From the NCBI RefSeq assembly GCF_003067705.1, contig NZ_QANL01000001.1:186001-250000 (forward strand): a stretch of DNA of 64,000 nt, written 5' to 3'. Position numbers and translations under genes: made by a program. The notes under the pieces are model-generated. The model ran no database searches. It saw only the letters and a list, made by a program, of their open reading frames with translations, and was not told the origin of the DNA. Origin of the DNA: Planctomonas deserti (GTDB lineage Bacteria > Actinomycetota > Actinomycetes > Actinomycetales > Microbacteriaceae). Positions 8,239 to 17,008 of this stretch are shown here, piece after piece (the first letter of the stretch is position 1; each line of letters starts with the position of its first letter).

Positions 8239-10071
8239 GTGCGACACCCGAGATACTCCCTGTTCCTCCCCGTTCTGCTCACCGGCGGCCTGCTCGCGGG
8301 CTGCACCGCCGTGGCAACCGGGACCACCGGCACGTCCTCCACGTCGTCCGAGACCACCTCGTACGACGTCCCGGCGGACACGACCGCGGCCGATGTGCTC
8401 GCGGCGAACGACGCCGACCACGACGACGCATCCGACTACGAGTGGGACCCCGCGGACGTCGTGGCGGTGACACTCGAGGGCGACGGCGCGACCACCGCAG
8501 GCACCGGTGTGGCCAGCGACGGCGGCACGGTCACCATCACCGCCGCGGGCACATACGAGCTCAGCGGCTCGCTCGACGGCCAGGTCGTCGTCGACTCCTC
8601 CGACGAGGGATCCGTGCGGCTGATCCTGAACGGCGTCGACATCTCGAGCGACTCCACTTCGGCCATCGCGGTCACGGCGGCGGACGACGCCATGGTCGTG
8701 CTCGCCGACGGCTCGGAGAACACCCTGAGCGACGCCGCAGCGTACACGGAGGACAGCGAGGTGAACGCGGCGCTGTTCAGCGAGGCCGACCTCACGATCA
8801 CCGGCGACGGCTCGCTCGACGTGACGGGCACCGGCAACGACGGCATCACGAGCGAGGACGGCCTCGTGATCGACTCCGGCACGATCTCCGTGACGGCAGC
8901 GGACGACGGCATCCGCGGCAAGGACTACCTGGTGGTCAACGGCGGCAGCGTGACCGTCGACTCGGGGGGCGACGCGCTGAAGTCCGACGACGAGGAGGAC
9001 GAGACTCGGGGCTACGTGTCCGTGACCGCGGGGTCGCTCCGGCTCACCTCGGGCGGCGATGGCATCGATGCGGCCACGGACGTCGTCGTCACCGGCGGCA
9101 GCCTCGACGTCACGGCCGGGAACGGCAGCGGCAGCGAGCCCGCCGCCGACGCGTCCACGAAGGGCATCAAGGGGGCCGTATACGTCGTGCTCGCCGGCGG
9201 GGACGTCACGGTGGACGCGTCGGACGACGCCCTGCACTCCAACGGTGCGATCGGTCTGAGCGGCGCCACCATCAGTGTCGCCTCCGGGGACGACGGCGTG
9301 CACGCCGACAGCCAGCTGGCTGTCACGGGTGGCTCGGTCACGGTCACCGGTTCCTACGAGGGCCTGGAGAGCGCCACCATCGGGATCTCCGGCGGTGACG
9401 TCGCCGTGACCGCGAGCGACGACGGCATCAACGTGGGCGGAGGCGACGGCTCCGCCGAGCAGGGCCCGGGCGCGGCGATGGACCAGATGTCGGACACGGG
9501 CGACTACGCGCTCACGATCTCCGGCGGCACCGTCGCGGTGGACGCCGACGGGGACGGTCTCGACTCCAACGGCACGGCGACGATCTCCGGCGGCACGACG
9601 GTGGTGAGCGGCCCCACCATGAACGGCAACGGGGCACTCGACGTGAACGGCACCCTGACCGTGTCCTCGGGCACGCTGCTCGCGGCGGGAAGCTCCGGCA
9701 TGGTGGTGACGCCGAGCGCGGACTCGCCCCAGTCCTCCGTCGCCGTCTCGTTCGACGCGACCCAGCCGGCGGGCACGGTGGTTCAGCTCCTGAACGCCGA
9801 GGGCGAGACCCTCGAGACGTTCGAGTCGTCGAAGGACTTCGCGTCCGTCATCTTCTCGTCGACGGACGTCGTGGCGGGTGAGGAGTACGAGGTCTATGTC
9901 GGCGGCACCGCGACGGGTGATTCGGTCGGCGGGTACTCCGCGGGAGGCGACTCGAGCGGCGCGACCCTCTCCTCCACTGTCACTGCCGGCGACTACAGCG
10001 CCGTCAGCAGCGGGATGGGTGGCGGCCCCGGTGGCGGCGGCCGCCCCGGTCGCCCGAGCGACGGCTCCTGA
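8239..10071 (+). CDS. Beta-helix lipoprotein, Cthe_2159-type carbohydrate-binding domain
   Basis: A 610-residue lipoprotein: the lipobox LLAGC has its cysteine at residue 22, and an acidic Ser/Thr-rich linker follows. Most of the protein consists of beta-helix rungs with recurring SGGxVxVxxxDDGI-type turns, typical of the PF14262 (Cthe_2159) family, some members of which bind acidic polysaccharide. The end is Gly-rich. The GTG at 8239 is chosen because AGGA overlaps the VTC stop and the signal peptide starts there. The longer upstream frame overlaps VTC in another frame and is not plausible. It is the third gene of the operon and probably sits outside the membrane. Confidence 0.88.
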   Translation: MRHPRYSLFLPVLLTGGLLAGCTAVATGTTGTSSTSSETTSYDVPADTTAADVLAANDADHDDASDYEWDPADVVAVTLEGDGATTAGTGVASDGGTVTITAAGTYELSGSLDGQVVVDSSDEGSVRLILNGVDISSDSTSAIAVTAADDAMVVLADGSENTLSDAAAYTEDSEVNAALFSEADLTITGDGSLDVTGTGNDGITSEDGLVIDSGTISVTAADDGIRGKDYLVVNGGSVTVDSGGDALKSDDEEDETRGYVSVTAGSLRLTSGGDGIDAATDVVVTGGSLDVTAGNGSGSEPAADASTKGIKGAVYVVLAGGDVTVDASDDALHSNGAIGLSGATISVASGDDGVHADSQLAVTGGSVTVTGSYEGLESATIGISGGDVAVTASDDGINVGGGDGSAEQGPGAAMDQMSDTGDYALTISGGTVAVDADGDGLDSNGTATISGGTTVVSGPTMNGNGALDVNGTLTVSSGTLLAAGSSGMVVTPSADSPQSSVAVSFDATQPAGTVVQLLNAEGETLETFESSKDFASVIFSSTDVVAGEEYEVYVGGTATGDSVGGYSAGGDSSGATLSSTVTAGDYSAVSSGMGGGPGGGGRPGRPSDGS

Positions 10072-10162
10072 ACGAGCCGGTTCGTCGGCTGCCGGTCAGC
10101 GCGCGTGGGCGAGCAGCGGTCCGTCACCGGCCCTGAGGAGGAGCGCCGGCCGGCTCTCGGAA

Positions 10163-10204
10163 ATCCGGTTCGTTATATAGGAGATCCGGTCCGTTAAATA
10201 GGAG
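10163..10204. repeat. Two tandem 21-bp direct repeats
   Basis: The units 10163-10183 and 10184-10204 match at 19 of 21 positions. Each begins ATCCGGT and ends AGGAG. They abut the terminator stem. Their AT-rich core stands out from the surrounding sequence. Confidence 0.8.
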
Positions 10205-10230
10205 TGCCGCGGGCCCCCCGGCCCGCGGCA
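10205..10230 (+). terminator. Terminator after the DUF4956-VTC-lipoprotein operon
   Basis: TGCCGCGGGCC and GGCCCGCGGCA form an 11-bp stem with a C4 loop, followed by TTCTCC. Confidence 0.7.
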
Positions 10231-10336
10231 TTCTCCGTGGTCGCATACCCCCCGGTAGCGACCGTTCCCCCCTTGCGTGCGAGCCCCCCGGCTCCCACAT
10301 CTAGAAATCTAGGCGCTACTGGGAATTCACCACAGT

Positions 10337-10379
10337 CCCCCTTAGGGGGTTCCCCGTTGGGGGGTTCCCCCTACGGGGG
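10337..10379. repeat. Three consecutive C-tract/G-tract hairpins
   Basis: CCCCCTTAGGGGG, CCCCGTTGGGGGG and CCCCCTACGGGGG follow one another, separated by TT. They end at the stop codon of the M23 peptidase gene. Each can fold alone, and both strands carry several G runs. Confidence 0.75.
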
Positions 10380-12359
10380 TCAGCGGTTGTGCTCGGTCAG
10401 CCAGGCGTAGGGGTCCACCTTCACGCCCGCGACGATCACCTCGAAGTGCAGGTGCGCGCCGGTCGAGGAGCCGGTGTTGCCGACGCGGCCCACGCGGTCG
10501 CCCTGCTTCACGTAGTCACCCACCGCGAAGACCGGCGAGTTCACCAGCATGTGCGCGTACAGCGACTGCACCTTCCTGCCGTCGATCGTGTGGTCGATCA
10601 CGACGTAGGTGCCGAAGCCGCTCGTCGCGGAGCTGCGCACGACCGCGCTGACCCGGCCGTCGGCGATGGCGGCGATGTCCGATCCGCTGCCCGGCGTGAA
10701 GTCGAGCCCGTTGTGGATCGGCTGGCAGACCGAGCAGACGTAGGGGCGCGGGCCGAAGCGGTCAGTGAGCGGAACGCCCTTGAGGAACGGCCACTGCACC
10801 GCGGCGTACGGGTTGTTGGTGAAGGTGCTCGCCAGGCGGCTGTAGGTCGCGACGTTCGCCTTGGGGAACACGGGCGCGGCCACCGTCACGGTCGAGCAGG
10901 AGAGCTTGACGTTGCTGCCGTCGCCCTTGTTGATGGCGTAGACGCACACGTCGTGCTCGCCCGGGCTGGTCACGACGTCGATCGTGAAGCCGTGCGCCGC
11001 CCCGTACTTGGGGTAGACCGCGGCCACGTCGGGACGCAGACGGTCGGCCTTCGCGGTCTGCGCGTACTTCCCGTCGACGTAGACGTCGACCAGGATCGCG
11101 CTCGCGGCGTTGGGGTCGAGGGCCCAGCCGCGCACGGACAGCGTGCCGACCTGGCCGATGAACTGCTCCACCGCGCCGACCGGGCTTCCGCCGGACAGGC
11201 TCGTCGCCCGGATGGGCTGGGTCACCGTGGGCTCGGGCTTCCCGGCGCCCAGCCACTCGGCGTAGCTGATGGGACGGTCGAGGGTGAGTCCGGTGTACCA
11301 GATGGTGGGGTCGTCGGCGGTCTTGTGGAAGTGCCCGCCCGGTGCGGCCGAGAGGACCTCGGGGCGCGGGTAGGCCTCCGCCGCCCACTCCGTGCCGCTG
11401 ACCGCGTATCCCGCGCCACCGGCGATGTCGGTGTACCGGACGATCTCCGGGGCCCAGGAGAGCTTGCGGAAGCCCTCGTTCTTGCGCTGCTCGAAGGCAC
11501 GGTAACCGGAGTCCGCCCACTCCTTGTTGGTCAGGGCGTGGTTGATGCCGTCGGGCCCCTCGACGAGCACGTCCTTCGACGTTCCCCACTGGTAGAAGTA
11601 GCTGCCCTTGATCCAGCCGGCCGCGCGGGCGGTCGGCGATCCGGCGGTGCGCCACTGGTCGAACGTCAGCGCCTCCCACTGCCAGGCACTCTCGCCGCCG
11701 GGCCAGAAGGTGACGGCGTAGAGGGTCGGCGACCAGGGGTACCGCACGTAGTCGGTCGCGGTGCTGCTCGGAGTCTTGCTGCCGTACACGGTGGACCAGC
11801 GCTTGTAGCTGAGCGGCGTCGGCGTCGTGCCGTTCACCAGCTCGTAGATGGTGGACGAGTAGTCGTTCTTGTAGATGCCCCAGGTCTTGGCGGTAGCGGT
11901 GGCCTGCACGTCGGCGATTCCGCTTCCGTCGGCCGGAGCGGGCGCCGCGGGCGTCGGGGTGGGCGTGGCTGCCGGTGCCTTCACCACGGCGGGCGCGGGC
12001 GTAGTGGTCGGTGCCGCGGTGGGGGCCGGAGTGGTCACCGGCGCCGCGGTTGGCGTGGGCTTCGGCGTCGGTGCCGCCGTGGCGGCCGGCTTGGGCGCGA
12101 CGGGCGTCGCGCTGGGCGTCGGCGTGGCGGTGGCGACGGGCGCGCCGGTCACCGAACGACCCGCGGGCGAGGTCGTCGCCGACGACGTCGCCCCGTCCGT
12201 GCTGACGGTGCTCACCGGGTCCGCTCCCGGCACCGGGGCGCCGGTCGCAGCCTGCGCTGCGGTCGGGAACAGGAGGCATCCGCTCATCACTGCTGCTGTC
12301 ATGAGAGCGGCGCCGCGTCCGTTCCGGCGGAACGCGGACTGCTTGTTGGACTTCTGCAC
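10380..12359 (-). CDS. Secreted M23 (LytM-type) peptidase with Ala/Pro/Thr linker
   Basis: A 659-residue protein that starts with GTG and carries a cleavable signal peptide ending AAQAA near residue 37. An Ala/Pro/Thr-rich linker of about 100 residues probably crosses the wall. A central region resembles aromatic-rich repeats of secreted actinobacterial wall proteins. The C-terminal zinc endopeptidase domain carries HNGLDF and HLHFE (636-640). M23 enzymes cleave peptidoglycan cross-bridges. A weak GAAG ribosome-binding site precedes the start. It is monocistronic with a long upstream spacer. Confidence 0.9.
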   Translation of the reverse strand: MQKSNKQSAFRRNGRGAALMTAAVMSGCLLFPTAAQAATGAPVPGADPVSTVSTDGATSSATTSPAGRSVTGAPVATATPTPSATPVAPKPAATAAPTPKPTPTAAPVTTPAPTAAPTTTPAPAVVKAPAATPTPTPAAPAPADGSGIADVQATATAKTWGIYKNDYSSTIYELVNGTTPTPLSYKRWSTVYGSKTPSSTATDYVRYPWSPTLYAVTFWPGGESAWQWEALTFDQWRTAGSPTARAAGWIKGSYFYQWGTSKDVLVEGPDGINHALTNKEWADSGYRAFEQRKNEGFRKLSWAPEIVRYTDIAGGAGYAVSGTEWAAEAYPRPEVLSAAPGGHFHKTADDPTIWYTGLTLDRPISYAEWLGAGKPEPTVTQPIRATSLSGGSPVGAVEQFIGQVGTLSVRGWALDPNAASAILVDVYVDGKYAQTAKADRLRPDVAAVYPKYGAAHGFTIDVVTSPGEHDVCVYAINKGDGSNVKLSCSTVTVAAPVFPKANVATYSRLASTFTNNPYAAVQWPFLKGVPLTDRFGPRPYVCSVCQPIHNGLDFTPGSGSDIAAIADGRVSAVVRSSATSGFGTYVVIDHTIDGRKVQSLYAHMLVNSPVFAVGDYVKQGDRVGRVGNTGSSTGAHLHFEVIVAGVKVDPYAWLTEHNR

Positions 12360-13013
12360 TGGTTATTCTTCCCTCGTTCGGTGAGCGAGGGAGCGCGGGC
12401 GACCGCGCGCCTCAGCGCGGGCACACCCGTATCCCCCGGCCCATCTCGTGATCCCCCGACGGCTGTCGAGCACCGTCCCCACGGGCCCGATCAGCGACCC
12501 CGTACGCCGGTCAGGAGACCGGCCGGATCACTGTCGCCATCCTCACCAGCGGCGGCGTCCGCCGCGGTGTCCTCGTCCATTCTGGGGGTCGCGGACCATC
12601 GAGTCTTGCCCCCAATATGGGGCGGCGTCCGGCGTGGCGCCGCGGCACAGCGGCGGATCGCGCCATCCGCACGAAGGCGAAAGTGCGGATGAGAGGGAGA
12701 AAGGGCTGAGGCCCGGCTCCAACAAGGGGGGTCGTGGAGCCGGGCCTCGGAGTACGGCAACCCACGAAAAACCGGCTCGCACTCGGGAACGGGTAGGGGG
12801 GTATCCGTTCGGCCGGGGGCCGGGGTTCGCATCGGATCGCGCGTACCGCCAGGAGTTAACATAGCGCGTTGTCCTCCACTTGGGGGACCCCACTCCGGGG
12901 GGCGTGAAGCAAATGCACAGCGGGGCGCACCGGGAACGGACGGGGTGGCTGAACGCCGCTTCCCGCCGTCGCTTCGTCGCTTCGTCGCTCGCGTTCCAGG
13001 AGGGCCCGGGCGG
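12360..13013. other. 654-bp spacer holding the M23 leader region and hairpins
   Basis: No credible gene is seen. It contains the stem-loop at 12708-12748, a small hairpin GCCGGTC-AGGA-GACCGGC (12506-12523), and CCCTCG/CGAGGG arms just before the M23 start. I looked for a c-di-AMP (ydaO) riboswitch, common before actinobacterial wall hydrolases, and saw no match to its conserved blocks. Confidence 0.7.
12708..12748 (-). terminator. Stem-loop, probable terminator of the catabolic operon
   Basis: Arms 12708-12721 (GAGGCCCGGCTCCA) and 12735-12748 are perfectly complementary over 14 bp around a 13-nt loop. On the minus strand a CCCTTTCTCCC stretch follows. It lies about 270 bp after the oxidoreductase stop. 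Confidence 0.6.
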
Positions 13014-14102
13014 CTATGCGTGCGCCCAGACCTGCGGTTCGGACCGGACCGGCTTGCCCGTGCGGGCCGACTCCTGCATGAGGAGCGAGAGGTAGTTGTC
13101 CTGCGACGCCTCCGCCAGGCTGTAGAACGGCGGACCACCATCGACGTGGTCACTCATCCGCACGAGGCATTCCGCGATCGCGATCTCATCGTCGCTCAGG
13201 CGACCCGGCAGGAAGGGATTCGTGAAGACCCACTCGTCGCCGAGGATCAGGCCGCGGAGGAACAGACCCTCGAGGTTGCCGCCCTGACCGGCCTCGATCC
13301 GTCGGATCGTGCCGAACATCGGGGTGCGGAAGTCCTGGAGATAGCTGACCTCGAGGTCGCTGATCTCTCCCCGCTCGCCGCGGATGAGTAGCCGGTTGCG
13401 ACGGATCCAGGAGAAGTACTGCTCCCCGGCGAAGTCGTACACGCCGAGGCGGTCGGCGCCGAACTCGAAGCGGGCCGTGATCTGCTCCGCGGTCACGCTC
13501 CTCTCCTCGGTCGGGTCGCCGGTGCGGTCCGGTCCCTGCGCGAGCGGCGAACGGAACACCGAGGCGGTGATGGTCGCGTCCTCGAAGGTGATGCCGAGCG
13601 CGCGGCGGAGGATGCTCACGCCGTGGTAGTCGTGGCACTGTCCCACGAGCACATGGCTGATCGGGCCGAGCCGACCCGACGCCGCGACCGCCAGCTGCGC
13701 CCGAAGCAGAGGCGAGAGGTGGTACTGCTCGGCCACCTGCAGGATGGCCCCGTCCGCGACGAGGCGGTGCAGCGGTTCGGACGACTCGGCGTCCAGCGAC
13801 GGCGGCGTCTCGGTGAGCGCGGGCACGCCGAGCTCGGTGAGCCGGATCATCGTGGCCGGTGCCTGCTCGCGCGGCACCGAGACGACGACGAACTTCGGCC
13901 GCGTCGCCACCAGCTCCTCGACGGTCCGGAAGGTCGGCACGCCCCAGGCCTGCTCCACCTCACGGCCGCGGTCCGCGGAGCGCGTGACGACCCCGGTGAT
14001 CTCGAAGCGCTCGGGCAGCGCCCGCGCTATCCGCTGGAAGAACTCGCTCCGCCAGCCGCTCCCGACGATGCCGAAGCGGATGGGCGACGCGGCTCCCGTC
14101 AC
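13014..14102 (-). CDS. Gfo/Idh/MocA family oxidoreductase
   Basis: A 362-residue NAD(P)-dependent dehydrogenase with an N-terminal Rossmann fold (GIVGSGWRSEFF, residues 11-22) and a C-terminal alpha/beta substrate domain. The usual EKP motif, whose Lys helps catalysis, reads TETPPS here, so this member may have altered chemistry or act as a binding protein. It is the last gene of a four-gene operon and overlaps the kinase gene by 4 bp. Sugar, sugar acid or inositol substrates are typical of the family. The exact one is unknown. Confidence 0.88.
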   Translation of the reverse strand: MTGAASPIRFGIVGSGWRSEFFQRIARALPERFEITGVVTRSADRGREVEQAWGVPTFRTVEELVATRPKFVVVSVPREQAPATMIRLTELGVPALTETPPSLDAESSEPLHRLVADGAILQVAEQYHLSPLLRAQLAVAASGRLGPISHVLVGQCHDYHGVSILRRALGITFEDATITASVFRSPLAQGPDRTGDPTEERSVTAEQITARFEFGADRLGVYDFAGEQYFSWIRRNRLLIRGERGEISDLEVSYLQDFRTPMFGTIRRIEAGQGGNLEGLFLRGLILGDEWVFTNPFLPGRLSDDEIAIAECLVRMSDHVDGGPPFYSLAEASQDNYLSLLMQESARTGKPVRSEPQVWAHA

Positions 14103-15877
14103 GAGGTCCCCTGCTCGGGCTGGGCCGCCACCGTGGGCAGGGCGTCAGCGATGGCGGTCACGATGAGGGCGAAGGAGTGGGCGCCGGGGTCCGGGGAGCC
14201 GAGGCTCTTCTCGGCGTGCGGGCGTGCGCGGCCCATGCGGGGCATCAGGTCCGACGTCGCCGCCGCCGCCTCCGTCGCGGCGAGCGCCGCGGCCGCGAGC
14301 GCGTCGCCGGGGGCGGACCCACGGTCGAGCTCCTCGCGGAAGCGCGCGGCGAACGGCACGATCGCGTCCACCATGGTCTTGTCGCCGACCTCGGCCTTGC
14401 CCACGCCGCGGATCGCGTCGACCGCAGCCTGCACGGCCTCGGCGATGTCTGCGGCGGCCGGATCCCGGTCGTCGCCGATCCGGGTGCCGAGCGTCGTCAG
14501 CGCGAGCCCCCACAGGGCGCCGGAGGTGCCGCCCGCCCGGTTCGACCAGGCGTCGCCCGCTCGGGTGAGCACCGTGCCCGCCCCGGCGTCGCGCGCCAGG
14601 GCGTCCTTCGCCGCACCGAGGGCCGCGGACGCGCCACGCTGCATGCCGATGCCGTGATCCCCGTCACCGGCGACGGAGTCGATGCGCCCGAGCTCGTCGG
14701 CGTGCTCGTCCATCGTCCCGGAGAGCGTTTCGAGCAGCGCGGTCACGACGGACGCGGCCGCCCGGGATGCCGGGCTGGCCTCGGGAAGCGCGGCCGACTC
14801 GGAGTCGCCCTCGTCGTCGAGCGCGTCCGCGGCATCGTCACCGAACTCCTCGCCGCCCGTGGCGGCACCGACGCTGCCCTTGCGGTAGGCCGGCGTGTCT
14901 GTGGGCGCCGACCAGAGCCGCTCGAGCTCGTCGTCGAGCCAGAGGATCGTGAGTGAGGCACCCGCCATGTCGAAGCTCGTCACGAGCTCCCCCACCTCGG
15001 GCTCGACCACCGTCACCCCGGCCTCCTCGAGCAGGCGGGCGACGCTCCGGTAGACGACGAAGAGCTCCTCGTACTTGACCGTGCCGAGTCCGTTCAGGAT
15101 CACGGCCGCGCGCTGCCCGTTCGCGTCCTCGACGCTCGGGGGCAGCTCGTTCAGCAGGCTGGTGACGAAGAGCTCCGCCAGGCCGTCCGCCGTGGGCACG
15201 TCCGTCTCGCTGATGCCCGGCTCGCCGTGGATCCCGAGACCGACCGCCATGCGGCCCTCCGGCACCTCGAAGAGCGGGGCGTCCGCACCGGGAAGCGTGC
15301 AGCCGGAGAAAGCGACGCCGATGCTCCGCGTGCGGTCGTTCGCGAGTGTCGCCACGCGCACGACCTCCTCGAGGTCCGCCCCCTCCGCCGCCGCCGCGCC
15401 CGCCACCTTGAAGACGGTGAGGTCACCGGCGATCCCCCTGCGGCGGGAGATCTCGTCGACGGGGGCGCTCGAGATGTCGTCCGTCACGGTGACCGTGCGG
15501 CACGGGATGCCCTCGTCGTTCAGCCGCTGCTGGGCGGTGTCGAAGTTGAGCACGTCACCGGCGTAGTTGCCGTAGCTGAGGAACACTCCCCCGCCGTTCT
15601 CCGCCGCCTTGGCCACGGCGTAGACCTGCTGCGAAGACGGCGACGCGAAGAGGTTGCCCATGGCGGCGCCATGAGCCAGTCCGGGACCGACCAGCCCGCC
15701 GAAGGCCGGGTAGTGGCCCGAGCCGCCGCCGATCACGACGGCCACCTGTCCCTCCGGGGTCCGCTGGCGGCGGGCGACGCCGCCCTCGACTCTGCGGACC
15801 CAGCGCCGGTTGGCGGCGACGAAGCCCTCCACCAGTTCGTCCGCGAAAGCGGTGGGATCGTTGAACAGCCGGGTCAT
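14099..15877 (-). CDS. Dihydroxyacetone/tetrulose kinase, DhaK-DhaL fusion
   Basis: A 592-residue ATP-dependent kinase of the fused type. The DhaK domain (about 1-330) has GGGSGHYPAF (50-59) and the His that covalently holds the keto substrate, H217 in GLGIHGEPG. An acidic linker joins it to the DhaL ATP domain with the metal-binding GDGDHG motif. Family members phosphorylate dihydroxyacetone, erythrulose or related short ketoses. AGGAGGT precedes the ATG. The neighbours (isomerase, polyol-acid type dehydrogenase, Gfo/Idh) suggest a ketose made inside a sugar pathway rather than plain glycerol use. Confidence 0.9.
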   Translation of the reverse strand: MTRLFNDPTAFADELVEGFVAANRRWVRRVEGGVARRQRTPEGQVAVVIGGGSGHYPAFGGLVGPGLAHGAAMGNLFASPSSQQVYAVAKAAENGGGVFLSYGNYAGDVLNFDTAQQRLNDEGIPCRTVTVTDDISSAPVDEISRRRGIAGDLTVFKVAGAAAAEGADLEEVVRVATLANDRTRSIGVAFSGCTLPGADAPLFEVPEGRMAVGLGIHGEPGISETDVPTADGLAELFVTSLLNELPPSVEDANGQRAAVILNGLGTVKYEELFVVYRSVARLLEEAGVTVVEPEVGELVTSFDMAGASLTILWLDDELERLWSAPTDTPAYRKGSVGAATGGEEFGDDAADALDDEGDSESAALPEASPASRAAASVVTALLETLSGTMDEHADELGRIDSVAGDGDHGIGMQRGASAALGAAKDALARDAGAGTVLTRAGDAWSNRAGGTSGALWGLALTTLGTRIGDDRDPAAADIAEAVQAAVDAIRGVGKAEVGDKTMVDAIVPFAARFREELDRGSAPGDALAAAALAATEAAAATSDLMPRMGRARPHAEKSLGSPDPGAHSFALIVTAIADALPTVAAQPEQGTS

Positions 15878-15899
15878 GCCGGACCTCCTCTGCGTTCGT

Positions 15900-15921
15900 G
15901 CAACTGCGGCAGTGCAGTTGC
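15900..15921. promoter_or_regulatory. Palindrome in front of the kinase gene
   Basis: GCAACTGC, six bases, GCAGTTGC forms a perfect 8-bp inverted repeat in the 121-bp gap between the dehydrogenase and kinase genes. It could be an operator for a local regulator or a processing hairpin. Confidence 0.5.
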
Positions 15922-15998
15922 GTTTCGTGCGTCAACCGTTCGTGGTGCGGGCGTCGTCGACGGGCCGGGCCTGCCGGCGACCGACGGCGCCGGTGGGA

Positions 15999-16961
15999 CT
16001 AGTGGATGGGCGACGGACCGAGCTCGCGCAGCAGCTGGGACAGCTTGCTGTAGGCCTCGCTCCGATAGGCCACGACGCCCTCGACCTGCTCGGGCGTGTA
16101 GTCGGTCGTCAGGCCCTGGCCGTTCTTCGTGCCGAACCGGCCGGCCTCGACGGCGTCCTTGAGCATCTGCGGCGTCCCGAGGCGCGGCCCGAAGGCCTCC
16201 TCGAAGGTGCGGAAGCAGTTCGCGTACACGTCGAGCCCGGCCATGTCCGCGATCTTGAAGGGGCCGAAGAACGCGAGCCGGAAGCCGAAGGTCGAGCTGA
16301 CGATCGTGTCGACATCCTCGGGGGTCGCGATGCCCTCCTCGACGATGGACATCGCCTCCTTGAGCAGCACGTACTGCAGCCGGTTGAGCACGAAACCGGG
16401 AACGTCGGCGACGAGGGCGCTCTGCCGGCCGGCGCGGGCGAGCATCTCCTTGACGACGGGCACGAGCGACCGGTCCGTCGCCTCTCCGGCCACCAGCTCG
16501 ACGCCCGGGATGAACGGGGCCGGGTTGCTCCAGTGCACCGTGAGGAAGCGCTCGGGGCGGTCGACCGCGACCGCGAGGACGCTGACCGGGATCGTGGACG
16601 TGTTGCTGCCGATGATGGCGTCGGGCCGCGCGGCCGCGCTGATGCGGCGGAGCACGTCGTGCTTGACCTCGACGATCTCGAGCACCGCCTCCTCGATGAA
16701 GTCGACGCCGGCCACCGCATCCTCGATGCTCGCCGCGGCGCGGAGGTTCGCCCGCACGGCGTCCGTGCTGCCCGCCGGGAAGAGGCCCTGGAGCTCGAAC
16801 TGCTCCGCCTCGCGCAGCAGGCGCGCGAGCTGCTGCTCGGCCACCTCCGCCGACACGTCCGCGATCACGACGGGCATGCCCGTCATGGCGAGCGACTGGG
16901 CGATGCCGCCGCCCATGTATCCGGCGCCGATCACGGCGACGCTCTCGATGCGTTCGATCAT
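15999..16961 (-). CDS. 3-hydroxyacyl-CoA dehydrogenase superfamily, lambda-crystallin/L-gulonate 3-dehydrogenase type
   Basis: A 320-residue single-copy dehydrogenase with the NAD motif GAGYMGGG (12-19), the SNTST segment (119-123) and H143 in HWSNP. The length and the signature GFVLNRLQY with LVEEGI-like and DVDTIV blocks match lambda-crystallin (mammalian L-gulonate 3-dehydrogenase, about 319 residues) better than fatty-acid enzymes, and no enoyl-CoA hydratase is nearby. Oxidation of a sugar acid or polyol hydroxyl is thus likelier than beta-oxidation (inference). AAGGAA precedes the ATG at 16961. It is the second gene of the operon. Confidence 0.85.
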   Translation of the reverse strand: MIERIESVAVIGAGYMGGGIAQSLAMTGMPVVIADVSAEVAEQQLARLLREAEQFELQGLFPAGSTDAVRANLRAAASIEDAVAGVDFIEEAVLEIVEVKHDVLRRISAAARPDAIIGSNTSTIPVSVLAVAVDRPERFLTVHWSNPAPFIPGVELVAGEATDRSLVPVVKEMLARAGRQSALVADVPGFVLNRLQYVLLKEAMSIVEEGIATPEDVDTIVSSTFGFRLAFFGPFKIADMAGLDVYANCFRTFEEAFGPRLGTPQMLKDAVEAGRFGTKNGQGLTTDYTPEQVEGVVAYRSEAYSKLSQLLRELGPSPIH

Positions 16962-17008
16962 CCCTGTGGTTCCTTTTCGTAGTGACGAGTGATGCGGGTG
17001 CCGACCGA

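Larger units (their letters stand above)
10072..10379. other. 308-bp spacer between convergent genes
   Basis: No gene is seen. The spacer holds a 21-bp direct repeat (10163-10204), a GC-rich terminator hairpin (10205-10230) and a run of C-tract/G-tract hairpins (10337-10379). Confidence 0.8.

Noticed and set aside
12360-13013. c-di-AMP (ydaO) riboswitch before the M23 peptidase
   Set aside because: Looked for because it is common before wall hydrolases, but the conserved blocks are absent here and also upstream of the NlpC gene.
15999-16961. Fatty-acid beta-oxidation 3-hydroxyacyl-CoA dehydrogenase
   Set aside because: The family name fits, but size, signature and neighbours match lambda-crystallin-type sugar-acid dehydrogenases, and no thiolase or hydratase is near.
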